The notes beneath the pieces were generated by a model that saw only the letters and a program-made list of their open reading frames with translations, was not told the DNA's origin and ran no database searches. From contig JAXRKN010000040.1 in assembly GCA_038502055.1 (NCBI GenBank), positions 4,588,001 to 4,652,000 on the forward strand: a DNA stretch of 64,000 nucleotides, written 5' to 3'. Positions 1 to 14,600 of the stretch are shown in pieces. The DNA is from Tanytarsus gracilentus. Taxonomy: Eukaryota > Arthropoda > Insecta > Diptera > Chironomidae. The position numbers and the translations under genes were made by a program. Positions within the stretch are counted from its first letter, which is position 1. The number at the start of each line of letters is the position of its first letter.

Positions 1-3000
1 AATGATAATTAAAGCCTGTTGATTTCAATGATTGGTTTTGATTTCAATGAAATTCGAAATAAATTTGACGAGATCTTAAAATTTATTTTCTTGACAACCC
101 GCATCCAAATTTTATTGTTTAATTAGCGGAGTTCATTAAAATTTAATGAAACCTCTGAGGCATGTACAAATAAAATGAGATTTAATATTGAAAGTAAATA
201 AAAAAATTGAGATATCAAGTTTGAAGAGCTATCAAAACGTTTCAATCATTTTTTTTGATATATTTTTCCTTGACGACTTTGTAAAGCGTGCTCTATAGAA
301 CCCATACCGATGTCAAATTGTTTTCCAATTGAATTTCTTCAAGTACGCATCTGTAAAACGATGCCACTTTATTATGGCAAGGATCTTCTCTATCATTCAA
401 AGAAGATTTTATTTTCTAATGCCCATTGATTTTTTTATTCAATTTCTTTCTTTCCTCTCGTCATTTGTCTGTCATCTTCCAAACAATGATTTTCCATTCA
501 ATTTATAAATTCATGCTGTGATCGTTTTTATAAAATGTTACAAAATTGCAAAGCTTTACTACAAATGTCTCTCACGACATTCGGCACGAAAAAAATAAAG
601 GACATTGCTTAAATTACTTTGAGTAAAGACGGTAAATGGATTTAGTGAAGATGTTGTTACGTGCATAAACGAAAGAAAATTGAATTTGACACTGAAGAAG
701 AAAAATCAACGATTCTTTACGCGCAAAAGTCACGACATTTAACAAGAGTTAAATTATTTAAGGGATACACAAACGAGCTTGTGGCATAGAAAATTGTGTT
801 TAAAAATGGCATTTTCTTCGAATACATTTGAATATTTAATGCGAAATTGCCACAAATATCGTCAGGTTTCCGCTTGCTTCTATAGCGGAAAAAGACAAAG
901 AGAATTGCAAACAACTACACATTTAGGGCAAATTGCGTTGAACATTAATGAGCAGTTAACCTTTTCGCATTTCACCTACGCTCCTATCTCTCTTTCGTAC
1001 CTTTTATCGTCATCAATTTGTCAGCACCATTGAGCTGAGAACGTAAAATTTACAGAAATTTTATTTTCCCAAAAAAAATCAGCACGGAATTGATTTTTTA
1101 TTCAATTTACGACTTTCACAACTTTATTGCTTCAACAGCTGGAAAAATTTAAATCCTCTTATGCTCACAATAGAAGTAATAATAATTTAATTGCCATCCC
1201 TTTTCCTTCTTTAATAATATTATTGCAGGAAAAGGGACAAAAAAATTATTAAATGCTGAAAAACAATTCAAGCACTATCTTAAAAAGAAAAAGACCATAA
1301 ATGATTTGTATACTTTCGCCCTCTCTCTCTCTTGCACCTACTCAAAGTGTAATATGCTGAAAAAAATAAAAAAAAATTGCGTACATTACACGTCAATGGT
1401 GTCATTGTAGGAAAAACATATTTATATTCATCAGCGTTCGCTTAATGCATTGAAAACGGAACTCAAATAACGGAAGTGGTGCTTTTATTGTTATCATTTT
1501 TACTGTGTTGTTGATGTTATGTGAAGAGGACTGAAAAATGGACAGTTTCCTGCAACAAGGATAGTCACAAATGAAAATAAATTTGCAACGATACGCGGAT
1601 ATTTTAAGAGACATTGTAAGTAACCCACTTTTTTAAATTCTTCCATATTGCTTCCATGTGTGGCTGAAAAAATCAGAATTATGTGAATGATGCTGCTTTG
1701 AAAGTTTAATGTCCTCCGAGGGCATACTCCGGCATTCATATCGAGAAGAGGAAAAATGTTAAAGCTATAGCTTGAATGAAATGTCATGGGCGTCGTAAAT
1801 TTTAAATTAGTTTTGTGCAAACTTTATGGATTTCTAAAAACAATTTATTGAACTTAAAATATTCATAAAAATTGTTTTAAAGTAAAATTTGTAAAATTGA
1901 ATGCCGAGTGAATTAAGACATTTAAATTACTGCGCAATAAACATAAACAGTGAAGGGCTTTAAATATTTTCAGGAGTAAACAACTCGCGAGCAGAACAAA
2001 AAATATAAGAAGCAAAAAATATAAAAAGCAAAAAAAAATTTGCATACTTCGTGAGATATTCATGAATATAAAAAACTTCAAAGTAATTCATAAACTCTTT
2101 CATTAGAGATTTTTGATGATGATGTGTGTACTCATATTTCCATATGATGCGATGAGCAAAAAAAGAGTGTTATTCATCCTTTGAACGTAAGAATTCTTCA
2201 AGTTGACGATGTTCTTTTAATAAACACAAAAAAATAATAAAGAAGCAAGAACGGGAGTTTTATTTTAAATTTGAAATGAATTCAAGGCATGACAAATACT
2301 AATTTTTATATAATTCGAAAGTATTCTAGAAATTTTTGAAACCACACGAAAAAAATTAAGGCAGGAATTTTTAATTTTTCAACGAGGTGAATAGCTCAAA
2401 AATGAAATTCCTTTGCCCTTGGCAACAAACAAGGAGCTCTGGCATGAGATTTGAAATGAAAAAGTTTCTAGAATTTTATATTCAATGAAATGTATTAAGC
2501 CTTTTGCTATGTTAAGCAATGAGTATGTAAACAGCAAAAACCACTTTAGCATTTAAAGCGTATATCTAGTCAAATATGAGAAAATTTCGTTTTATGTCGC
2601 AATTTCAAACATTTTTTTTCCACATGGTGACGAGAAAGAGATCTAGATGATAAATTTTTTAAAGAGTTATATTTTTTAGCACAAGTGTGATTAATCACCT
2701 TATTATCAATGTATTTTTTGATAAAGCGGGGATTAGTAATTGAGTCGATACGTCGATTATTAAACTCTGGACTACATACTCGACAATTTTTGCCGTTCTT
2801 TTGTTGTCTGAGATCATCCATTAGACGTTAAACAATTTAATAAATCATCGCTCAAAACGTTTTATGGCGACTTTTTTGAGCAGTCTAGCAATTCATATGA
2901 GTGTGTGTGTATTGAATGAAGAAGATGTCGTGAAATATGATTAGGAGCGAGATGAAACTATGACAGGCAAAAATGTTCGTTAAACAAATTTTTTGTATGT

Positions 3001-6000
3001 CCCACGATGATCTTAAAAATAAAAAATATATTCGCAAAGTGCTCGCGTGAGATAGCTGCTATCTAAATTATCGTAAGTGACTTTTGTCTCTCCTCCGCTT
3101 TTGCGGTTTATTTCGCGATATTTCGAGTTTTTTGTTGCTGCTTTATGACTCTTCAACTCGAGCATGGATTTTAGAGTTGACAAGTGTGTTAACTACATTT
3201 TAGGGTGGCTAGATGTTTTTTTTAATAAAAACTGGGACATTTTAAGTGCATGTTTTTTAACAAAAATTGTGAAAATAGTCAGCCTAACTTAATTGTACAG
3301 TCACTGCTTCATATTTTAAAAAAGCTTTTAAGGAAAATTAGTAAATATGTTAATGATTCTCGAAACTCATTTAACACCATTAAAGACATGTCAAAATGAA
3401 TCAATAATGTAACGATGATGATTTTATATAATTAACAATAATTTAAGGTTGATGAACTGTTTTTGCCGCCAGCATACTTCCGTAACTTTAAAGCTCATGT
3501 CGAAGTTCTTTGTTATATGCGCATATAATTATTGTGTTGCCGCTCAAACTGCGATTTTTCATGCTAATTTTTTCTCAAAAAAAAATAAAATGCAGTCACT
3601 GGAAAAAAAGTTGCTTGTGTAGACAACATAAATTTGCAGGCTGAATATTTTTTTATATAAAATGTTTGCTTTACTCATGCGATTCATATTAAAATTTGCT
3701 AAATATTATGCACACACAAATGTTAATATGCGAATGGGGAAAAATCATCGATCGTTGGAAGAGTAAATTACAAGCTTTTGCTGACCACCGACCAGTTTAC
3801 TAAGCAAACCGCATTGTATGACGTTGTCGGCATAGGGTGAGAAAAAATAAATATTGCCTCGCTACTTAATTTATGTGGCGAATGGAAAATAAATGACAAA
3901 AACTAGGTGTGTAAACTCCCACACAACATTGTTGAACCATTTTCACCCTGTAACATGTAAACTCAATATTACACATGTCCCACACTACGATCCTCCTTCA
4001 CTCGCCAATACATTTCATTGTATTATTCCGCGAAAGCAACCGAATAGTGTTGGCAACGCTAATGAGCTTCACATGCAATGCACAGTATAAAAAATTAAAA
4101 TTAATCGTGTCATGCTAAATCGATCACTGTTGAATAAATAAAAAACTTTTAATGACGGTCGAAGCACACACGGGGAGGAAAAACCGCACTAATTTACTGT
4201 CGTATTGACATTGATGACTAATCAACAATTTGACTTCACATACATTGCAAGTTCATACATACAGCAAATGGGGGTAATCAAATTGACACTTTCGAACTTA
4301 TTTGATTAATGATCGGAGTTGATTAAGCTTTTCTCGTGACCTCCTCATTTGCCAAAAAAAGAAAAAGAAAAAAGTTTTCCAATCGATGTCAATTTTTTTT
4401 CTCTCTTTACAATCAAGCACTTAATTGGATTTTTATAAATAGCCAAAAGAATTTTTTTTGCATCCCCTAAATTACATTTTGCGAACAAACAAAATAACTT
4501 GGAATTTTGCATTGTTTTTTATCAATCTTCAAATCGATTTATTTTTAGTTAACTTAGAACCGCATACAACCTCCTTGAAAGCTCTGCAGTTCCATTGAAA
4601 TAAACCACAAACAATCCCTCACCACTCCGTTTTCGTCATCACTCGTTTCTCATTTAAACTGAAAGTCATATGTGGGCAGTCTCACAATTGTTTCCATGCA
4701 GTGGTTAAATGAAAGAGAAAACGATTTACAGTAGAGAAAATCGTAAAAAACAAATTTCTAGCACATTGTGGGCAAACAGTCAATTATTTCTTCCACAACA
4801 AAATAGATTTTATGTCTTGAAGTGAATGTCAAAAGGATCCAAATTAAATGGTGAGATTTTTCGTATTCAATCTTTAGAACTGGATGTTTTAAATTAAACT
4901 CACAAGGGAGCCTGAAAACACAACTCAACTAGTGAACGCTCCTCTCGACCACGTTGGTTCATTTTTACGACTTGAATTTTTCTGACGTCATTCGAATTAT
5001 TCCCGCGAGGACCTCGACCAGGATATTAAATACCTAATTAATTGAAATTTCACATTGTTTTTTATCAGCACCAGCAAGAGAATTGCGAGTCATGTATGAC
5101 AATTTATCTATTTCACTCGCCTCCCCTAAGAGTCGGGGAACTTTTATGACTTCAATTAAAGTTTAAGCATTTGATTGAAAAAATAAACATAAAATTGTTT
5201 AAATAAATTTTTTTAGCATTTTTTCAATTCAAAATATTTTCACACAAATTTCGAGGGTAAAAATTGAATGTGGTTGATTTGTAATAGAATTTCCTTTCTT
5301 ACTCAAAATGAGGTGCGTAAAGGAGAGAAAAAATCCTGCATCAGCAAATTTCCGACTTGAAAATGATTACAACAAAAAAAAATGATAAATTTTTTCTGAT
5401 TTTCCTTGCTGATATCACTCTTTTCTGTTTTGCAAACAAGACTCACTTGATATCTGAGAAAAGCTAAGATGAAATTTTTACTCAAGAAGAAGAAAATACT
5501 TCCTGCGCGAAAAATAGCATCCTAATTACATTTAATGTTCAAACTCTCTCAAGATGAAGAAAATTTATTGGAATAATCGTTGAAATGGTCTGAGATAAGT
5601 TAATCAATGCAAATTATCGCTTATTAATGAGTCTCAAGTAGGAGTAATTTGAAAGAAAAACACATGTACTCATAATATTTTTTTAAAAGGCTGAGAAAAT
5701 ATTTTTTCTCCTCTTTTTTTTAACTCAATGAAACTAATGATGATGACCGTTTGAGTGAAGAGTAAACACACGAGGAAATGCTAGTGAACGTACATCATCA
5801 TCGAAGATGAATAAATATTAATAGAAAAATAATATTTTTTCTCTTATCGTTGTTTCTGTTTTATTTTTAAAAAGAGAGATGAGACAATAACTGAGTTGGG
5901 AGCAGTTCAAAGCGGTTTTATGACGATGCGGGCTTCATGATGTAATAAATTGAGAGAAGTGCGTAGACATTCCGTGGTCATGAACATTTCTATTACTTTC

Positions 6001-8800
6001 TCTAGAGATACGCATCACTTAGCACGTACACGGAGTAGAAGTACATTATCAGCTTAAATGTCATAAAAAATAATTAGATTTTGATGGCATTTAAAGAATT
6101 TAAGAATTTATTTTTTTTTCCGAAAGAAAAAAGTGGTTGAAGACTTCTAAGCAAGAAAGAAAAATAAATTAGAGGAAATTTCTTCATCCGTAAGAAATAT
6201 TCACTCGAGTGCTCATAAAAAATGATTTATATTGACCGTTAATTATTGCTCCAAATATCTTCTCAAAAATATCCACTTCGCGCGGACTAAATGAATGAAA
6301 AATTATTTGTTCGGCTCACGACCCTCAAAATGAATGAGGAGAGAGACATTTTCAATTAAAAATCCATCTCACAACAACATGTTGTAAAAAAGAAATCAGT
6401 TTATGCTTGAAAAAACGAGATGAAACCATCTGCTACTCGCTAACGTCGGATTGAGCGATCAAATGTTTGTTTATAGCATTGATTATTTCGAATCAAATTG
6501 AGTTTGTTAGTTTCCACGTTCTATCTGTACGTTTCAATATTTTGTTGTATTAAACGCAAACTTTATGTCGCTACGTTGATTTTAATTCCAAACAATTTTC
6601 TATTTCATCATCATCCCTCGCGACTCCGAAATTGAAACCTTGTCGGCATTTTTCATTCCACCTCGCACATGTTTACACAAGCATAAAATCATCCTATGAG
6701 TGAAAGAAAACTGGATACACGTGAAAAGTGATGAAAACAAAGGTCATATCGACTAAACAGTCATTTCTAAAAGGTTTATCTGTTAATGAACTTGCGTAAG
6801 GAGAAAGATTTGTTTAGAACTCATAATGATGAGATTCAATTTGTTACTGTGCGTGTGTGGGAAGACTTAATTTTATATCCTAGATTTCAAATGTTTCTAA
6901 TTATGTGTTGATTTAGCGTGAATTTAAAAAAGCAAGACTTTTTATAATTAATTCATGACTCATTTAAAAAAAACTCGTTCAGTTGCAAAATAAATTTTAA
7001 CTTTTAAGAAAAAAATAAATTAAATTAAAGTCTAGAAGGATAAAGAAATAAAATTTGCCGGTTTGCCTTGCAAAAGTTTATACAATAATATTATAAATTA
7101 ATGAAAACTACAGCGAGCACAGAAACGTATGGTTAAAAAAGCTCCTTTTAAAACTGCGTTTCAACTGGACTGAAATGAACAAACAACAAAATTACATGCA
7201 GTATTCATATGAAAAAATGCCAGGCATCAAAGCAATTTTTCGCACTTACTCTTTCCTTGCTTACCCATTGCATGGCAAAAAAATCAAAGAAAGAAAATTA
7301 AAAAGTTAAAAATTCATGATGATTTCTGATGATTTGGAAAAAAAAATAAGAAATGCGTCATGAAAATTTAAATCATAAAAATGCCATTAATTATCAACTC
7401 TCGAATTATGTTGCACAACTTTTCCAATTAAACTTATTAGTAATTTCTGCACGTAGATAATGAAACATAATATACACCAGCATTGCACGAAGGGAATTTA
7501 TTTGCTCAATTTATTCAAGATATTATCATAACAGTATCGTGATGATGACTTCAATCATTATACTAGTGGAGTTTAACGAATCTTGATTGGAACAACAAAC
7601 AAAACTGAAAATGTGTTAAATACTGAAGTCTAAATAAATAGAAAGAAAATCGATTTTTTTTCGGTGTGATTTTTTAACACCATCTTCTTAGTCATCAGAA
7701 ATGAGCTGTTTTTTCTCGAGATTTTTTTCCCATAGAAATGTAGAAGAATTAAATTACAGGAGATAAAAACGAGGAAATGTAATTGAAAGCAAATAAATTT
7801 TGGTTAGACTGAAAGGTGCGGTGACACCGATGGAATTTGTAACGACATGAAATCAAAGTCTCGACTTTTTATTATTACGATTTTTTGATTTTATCAGACA
7901 CTTTTCATCAAACGAATGAAGGAGCTAAAAAAGCATGTGCGAAGGGTTGTTTTGTTGACTTGGTGTTTATTTTATGACCTGTAGTAAAATACATGGAAAT
8001 GCGCGAACTATATTTTATTTGCTTCACGGAGTCTCGAGCCTACGAACTTCTATTGACCTAATTCTATCTTTATACTCTTTTTCTCACTTTGTGGTCGTTC
8101 CAGAACCGTATGTTAGTGTATATATTTTTGTAAATTTATAGCATTATAAGCGATCATGAATAATTTATGAGCCATTCATGACTGACTAATAAAATTCGCT
8201 CTCTAGCAGCCTGTGCAATTTGTGATGGAAAATCTGTCGATAAAATTGAAACTAGATGAGTATTTTTTTTTCGTTTGAGGTTAAGATATTCACACATTAT
8301 ATTCTTGTTAATATTATTTTTATAAACTCTGCTCTGGACTTTAGACGCTTCATAAAAATAAAAAGTATGAAACTATTAAAAAAATATAGCTTTTTTCCAA
8401 AGCCTCATCACGTTAGCGAAGAAAAATTATATGACGTCATAACACTGACTGCTTCATTGCGTCGTCATAAAAAATCAAGAAATATTTAACTTACATACAT
8501 GTAGACACTAAAAATAAACTCTCTTTCCATCATCGTCATCTGCTCTCTCACTCGCTCTTTCTTCTTCTTCTTTGATGGCGTACATATGTAAATTGAATAT
8601 AGACTGGTTGTGCTCTATATTTATATAAACAGTACGAGCTAATTACTGCGAGAAAGAAAAAAAGAGGAAGGAGTTAATATTTTTTAGTGAAAATTTCCTC
8701 GCTCTCACGCTTTTCTTTTCATTAGCCACGGTACATGTGTTTGGGCAGGCAAAACAATAAAAGAAGAAGAAAAAATTGCGAGCAGTGATGACAACAAAGA
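1..8800. other. Gene-free upstream region
   Basis: No coding exon is supported here. The open frames are short, mostly start at non-ATG codons, overlap one another in several frames and have no exon-like conservation or splice context. The sequence is AT-rich with many homopolymer runs. It may be intergenic DNA or a long 5-prime intron of the KCNQ gene; the sequence alone does not decide. Confidence 0.6.
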
Positions 8801-8819
8801 ATGAATGTTGTCTTGTGAA

Positions 8820-9720
8820 GAAAATTTGTAAACGCGGAATTTTAATCGTCGAATGAATTTTTATTGCGGTGCAAAGAGAAAATTTTCCTTGTCAGTGGCA
8901 ATGCGGAAAATTCGCCACAAAAGAAAAACGAGCAAAATTCACCGAGGACAAAGTGATCAGGAGCTCGCGAGACGTCAATCATGGAGTGTACGAGAAGTGA
9001 CTAACAAACCGTGTGAAAATTGATTCTATTCAAGTGGAAAATTGATTTTTGTTCAACGGTGAAATAAAACATTTTGCTTATAAAGCGAGCAGTCAGTGAT
9101 CGCTCAGACTTCACCGAGTGTTTGGAAAATATAAAACACGACAATAAAAAGAAACATTCCGAGAATTACTCCATTTCTCATCGCAAACGTATTTTGCTGT
9201 GGGAAGAAAAAGAAAAATCAGGAAGAGAAATTAAGAATGTCTGGTAGTCTCTCGTTAACATTTTTTTGAGAGTAAAGATCCTCCTCAAAAAATCACAACT
9301 TTTCTTTTATAGTCCCGTGTGTGATTCTCACAAAAGAGAGTTCAAGATCAGGGTTGCCATTATTCACATTCACTTTAAGCGCAAACACACATAAAAATAT
9401 TTCCGTGGTCATTGACCGCAGACTTGTCACAAAACGATTGCCTAAAAATACTCACGATCAAGCATGGAGAAGAAAATTTCTCAACTGCTCATTTGACATC
9501 ACATACGGCAACCCCACTTTTAGTTGTAAAGATATGTGTTTCTTTTCCATCTCTTCTTTGTATTTGCCTCGCTGCTGTTCTGCTCATTTTTTTCTCTTAT
9601 TTTCTTCATAAAACTGCTGTTTCGTGATCCGTGAAAAATTTAGTTCGAACGATTCTCGTCAGTCTACGCTGAAGCTACGATCAAGTGAATCGGACACGAT
9701 TTTAAGTTGCGAGATTATAT
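8820..9720 (+). promoter_or_regulatory. Possible promoter / non-coding leader exon region
   Basis: This stretch is visibly less AT-biased than its surroundings. A TATAAA lies at 9079-9084, and an initiator-like TCAGAC begins about 25 bases downstream at 9104. A GT-type donor (GAGA then gtaaag) lies near 9272. A second initiator-like TCAGTC occurs near 9659. Only tiny ATG frames are present. The simplest reading is an untranslated first exon and promoter for the KCNQ gene 2 kb downstream. This is inference from composition and weak core-promoter motifs. Confidence 0.2.
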
Positions 9721-11450
9721 TTAATGGAATGTGCGAAACAAAAGAGTGAAGAAATGAAAGCAAACAAAAATTAATGTAAAAAAAATATTGTCAGATGTTT
9801 TTTTTGAAATGACAATTAAATTATCGAAAATTATAGTATGAGTGAAACGCGCTGAAATTTATCTTGTGATTTTGTTTATTGAATTGATTATCTACGTTTT
9901 ATCAATTTATAGCAGCACGATAAAAATAGAATCAACCGGTATAGCGAAAAAAGAGAGAGAGCGCGGCATTATTTTAACTTATCTAGTGTTGTAGCACGTC
10001 TCGATAAGCCTATTAAATGCTTTTGCATCAGAGCCATTACGCGATACTCAGACCCACTCACATTTTTTTGAACTAGCTGCGTGGCCGATAATTAGCCGGA
10101 TTTTTTGGGGAAAATTTTTTAATGAGCAATCGTCGTTCATTTTTTCTCTTTTAACTTTGCAATAAAAAAATCTAAAGATAAAAATTTTAAGCATGGAATA
10201 AAATTGTAATTTTAAATTCCCGCACGAAGATGACGTGAGGATTTCAAGAGGGGCAAAAACAGCTGGATGAAGTGTTTATAAGTTGAAAGGCTCATTTGTA
10301 CTTGATAATAAATCTCGTAAAAATTGAATAAGTGGCCAAATTAATATTTCATCTTGTGCTTCATTAATTTGAGCTGATGACTTCACACATTCGCATCCAT
10401 CATCGATGATTACTGAATCTTCTCCTTCATCAGCTCTCATACGTTAATTTTTGTTTTTTTTTTGAGATGATGAAAAAGTTTGAGAGAACACGAGAAAGGA
10501 CTTTGTATCGTTTCATTAGTGTCACTCATAATCCACATAAGCTAATTAACAAATTATTAATTTCCATCAACATTTTGGGCTATATCTCTCATGTGAATAC
10601 GTCTACTAGCGTGTCTGTTAATCCAAATTCAGCATCAACTTCCCACCTCACCAATGTGGACTTCCCCAAATTAGCTCATAAATGTTCACCCTAAATCAAC
10701 CTAAATTATGTGTGGCCGGCTGTGGAAAAAAAATTTCGTTGAATTAATTTACACTTTTTTTTCTTCTTCAACCACCACAACTCAAAATAAGTTTGCGAAC
10801 CAAAATATTTCCACACAAACGAATTTTATCTCTCCTTTTATTTAGTCGAGCTCTAACTCGACGTTATAACTGGGAAAATAAATATTTATCTGAACACGTT
10901 AAAGCAAGAAAAAAAAGCAGAAGCAACAGTGAATTCATCATAAAACGGATTCATTCAACCTGGTTATCTTAACTAAATCAAAGCACATCCTTCATTATAC
11001 AATTATGACTGTAAAAATCATGAATGAACTGCCTCATTTTTGAATTATAACACGCCGCGAATATGAGATTAAAGTGTATCAATGTATAAACAAAGCATTT
11101 AAATTTATTATGCTATCATTTAATGTGCGTGTGTGTATGCGGACTACTTATGCATGAATTAAAAGTTATTAAATTTAATGATAGCTCGATTTTTGCAACT
11201 TCTGTTTCGAGAGGATTAAATTTTGTATCGCAACAGCTTCAACATCTCAATTATGTTAATTAGTGCTTTTCCATTCAATTGACTACGTGACATCAACTTT
11301 ATAAATTACATGCAAATTCGAAAATTATCTCATTGCCAGCTCTCATTCTCTTTTCGCTATACTTTCTTAATCGAAAACTACCAGATATAGAAATGTGACT
11401 GTTCAATAAATGTATACACATGAAGACAAAAGAGAAAATTCCACATTCAA
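9721..11450. other. Non-coding stretch upstream of the first KCNQ coding exon
   Basis: No coding signal is seen. The 75-codon frame at 10467-10694 has no homology I recognise and no splice context. If the leader near 9 kb is real, this is a KCNQ 5-prime intron. Confidence 0.5.
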
Positions 11451-11602
11451 ATGAATAAAGTCAGTCTGCAAGTGCCTCGAATCGTAGTCACTGATGATAA
11501 TGACGATGATGAACTCGAACAAAATATTGCAATTAAAGTCGAAAGTGATGAGAGTGATTCAGATGAAGGAGTCAGATGGCGAATTCGACCGAACTCACTT
11601 AG
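11451..11602 (+). CDS. KCNQ: KCNQ candidate first coding exon (acidic N-terminus)
   Basis: An ATG follows an in-frame TGA at 11421, and the frame runs 50 codons to a GT donor (AG then gtttga). It encodes an Asp/Glu-rich tail with VTDDNDDDELEQ and ESDESDSDEG, ending in WRIRPNSL. It leaves two bases over, exactly the phase needed by the exon at 14742, where AG plus T makes Ser before VCKLSDKN. The phase match and coding-like composition support it; homology does not, because KCNQ N-termini vary. Translation could also start at the conserved ATG at 14797 (MSLLGKP). Confidence 0.6.
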
Positions 11603-14600
11603 GTTTGACTGAACAAAAAAAAACTATCCATTGTGACTAACAAAAAATAAAAAGGTATAAAGTGTTGCTAACAAATAAAATTCGAGTGCTTTTTTGACAT
11701 AGTGAAAAATTTCCCCGCAAACTTGATGGACCAGAAATTTATGACTTTCTTTGTATGAAAATTCAATATTTTCTGTCAGAAGCGGTCGTTGAGTGATTAA
11801 TTTTAATTTTATGTCACTTATTTTGTCACTTTTTACACACTTGGCAGGCTCATTAAATTCTTCCCATCAAATTCATTGTCAGCCAAGATACAAAAAAAAC
11901 TTTTCAATTAATTCTTCTTTTTAAACCTTTATTCGAGTTTTTTCTCCTTTCTCAAGGACTTGTTGCTAAAAATAAGTTCTTCCTCTTCTTTATACACTCT
12001 CTCTCCCCTTTTTGGTGTGATTGGAATTTCAATGAGCTATTCAGAATATTTATTGCGATTGATTCCATCGCAAAAGACATTTCGATTTATATATTTTAAG
12101 GAGTAGTTTTCGAGTATATCGCATATCAACAGGTTTTCTCATACTCTCTAGTCAGTAAATCATATAAAGAGATGTTGTCAAGTGAAAACGATATGGTGGC
12201 AAAATAAACTTTAAGCATTTTGTGTGTTTTTCATTAGAGTCAGTGGTTTATTTATTATATCTTTATTTATTTATTATAACTTCTCGTTAGCTTGGGTTTC
12301 ACAAATTTACTTCCAAAATATTTTTACGGATAAATAAATTGTGAAATATGAAGCTTCAAAATGAAATTTATACTCAAATATTTGAGCAGAAAAATTTAAT
12401 TCATTTAAAATCTGGAGTTTGATGGCGCACAAAAATTCACAAGGTTCTTCCTCCAAGGAATTATGGATGTAATCTCGTGCCTTTTTGGAAGAATTTATCG
12501 GTAATAAATTTTCGCCATTTAATGCCTCATCCATAAGCTATGTGATGCTGTGCTCACTAGTGTTGTGGTGCGTCAGTAAGACTTTTCATGCTGTGCCATA
12601 AAAATTTATGCTTTCAAACAAATTTGAAGGCAAGGCTCATCCGAAATTCCTTTTTAAATGGAAATACAATTTTGCGATGCTGAAGAGAATGTCGTTGAAC
12701 ATCATCATCGTCATATTTTGAACATGAAGTCATAAAATACAAATCATCTACGGAGTGAAGTACCCACTCGACATAAATTTAATTGTGAATTTCTTCTTCG
12801 TGTTTTCTATCGCTCGTCTTGCAATTAATGGACAAAATGAAATTTAAATTAGCATTCTAATAATTTATTAGAATTAATTTGAATATTTAATAAGTGGTGT
12901 TATGTTACAGTATCATTCTTCGCATAAATTGCATGCGCTCATCTTTTTCATACACACAAGATTGTCCTCGTTTGTTTTATGAATCACTTTAGATTCAATA
13001 GTTTGGCAATTTAAAGTGATGCCGCAGATGATGAAACCCTATGCAAATTTTATTGCTCTCATTATTGTCTTATTATTCATACGCTCATAAAGATGTTGCA
13101 GCATAAACATTTATTCTGGCATTGTATTATCATCTTTTCATTCATTTCAACGCAAAAGAAAAGTGAGAAGCATATGAAGATGTGTATGAGGACACACAAA
13201 AGTATACACATGTGTGACGAAGCTTGAAAGGAAATACAAATAAATGAATGGGATTGAATAATCTTTTTTTTTCTTTGAAAGGAAAATAAAACGTACATGA
13301 GCGTGTGGGAGGGAGAGAAGGTGTATTTGTATGTTTATGCCAATTGGATTGGCAATGATATCAAATCTTTATTCTCATTCTCAATGATATCAAAATAACG
13401 GAAAGTTGATATGAATATCTTGTATTTCAATGGAATCAGGAGAACATCCATGAAGTCAATATGCTTCAAACTATAAAAAAAATCAATTTTTAAGCTAAAT
13501 AGAATTTTCTGATTATTTTTTCACCTCAGCTGTCTTTCAATGCTAAAGTACTATATGAATACCATTTCTAAGTGAATCCATAGTGAATTGCATTCGCATA
13601 AAAAGGTATGAAAGGAAATCCCAATAGTAGATTACACCCTTCTGCTCCCTATTCGTTTTTACAAGAGCACATTTGTTACAAATTTAAGCTCCTCTTAACA
13701 CTTCAAGTGCTATTGCATTACGTCTAAATTATACATTTGAAGATGGCGGAAAATAGAAAAGCGCGCTTCAACAAAAAAATAATAATTTGTCGTTGTTGAT
13801 ATTAAAATTTTCCTGCTCATATTCTTAACAATGCCTTTTCACTCGACACAGCACTCCCAACAAATATCAAACATTTACAAAATTTACAAGCATTCTCATT
13901 ATAACTTAAACCGCATTAAGGAGAAACACTCGTGCTTCTGATAAATATCTTACGTTCCCACTGCCACCCTTTATACCCCCATTTCTACCTTCACAGTATT
14001 TATAATGAATTCAAGTGCGGAGGCGAGGAAAAATTCTTAAAGATTTGCCGCTTTAAAGGTTGTGAAGGAAGAAATCTCTTAAATTTTAATTGGATGATTG
14101 GGTGCTTTTAACATTGCCTACCAGATTAGTTTAAACCTCATTTCGTAACTTACTGTTTATAATTTTTTAACGTAAATTCGATTTATAATTTAGGCTAGAA
14201 AAAATATTTCCAATTGAACGTTGAATATTAAAACTTTATTTCATTTAAATAATTAATTCAAAATCAAATCAATTTAAATCATAATTGTGGTTACATAAAT
14301 TTATACAATACGACATCGCATAAAGCGAAGCCAAATATATCCGGAAAAATCGAAATATTCTCTCTCTCCCTCATGCATTCATTTAGCGTTAATTTTTTGT
14401 TTATTTTCCCAATGCTCATTTTAGGTTTCCAATCAAAAACCAATTTTCATTTTCAACGCTTTTCAATTAACCCGCCACAAAATTTTAATGGTTTTTTAAC
14501 AGTCAAACACAAAACGGTGATGACACACCGAACGTTTTGAGTGATTGAAAATTTTATTGGTGGAAAACAAGTTGATTGATCTAAATTGATTGTCAAGGGT

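Noticed and set aside
9321..9627. Two overlapping frames (96 and 71 codons), one with a hydrophobic segment
   Set aside because: They overlap in different frames, the hydrophobic one has no in-frame ATG, and the block is better explained as a non-coding leader.
13350..13395. Repeated AATGATATCAAA about 30 bases apart
   Set aside because: Short and AT-rich; not distinguishable from chance in this sequence.
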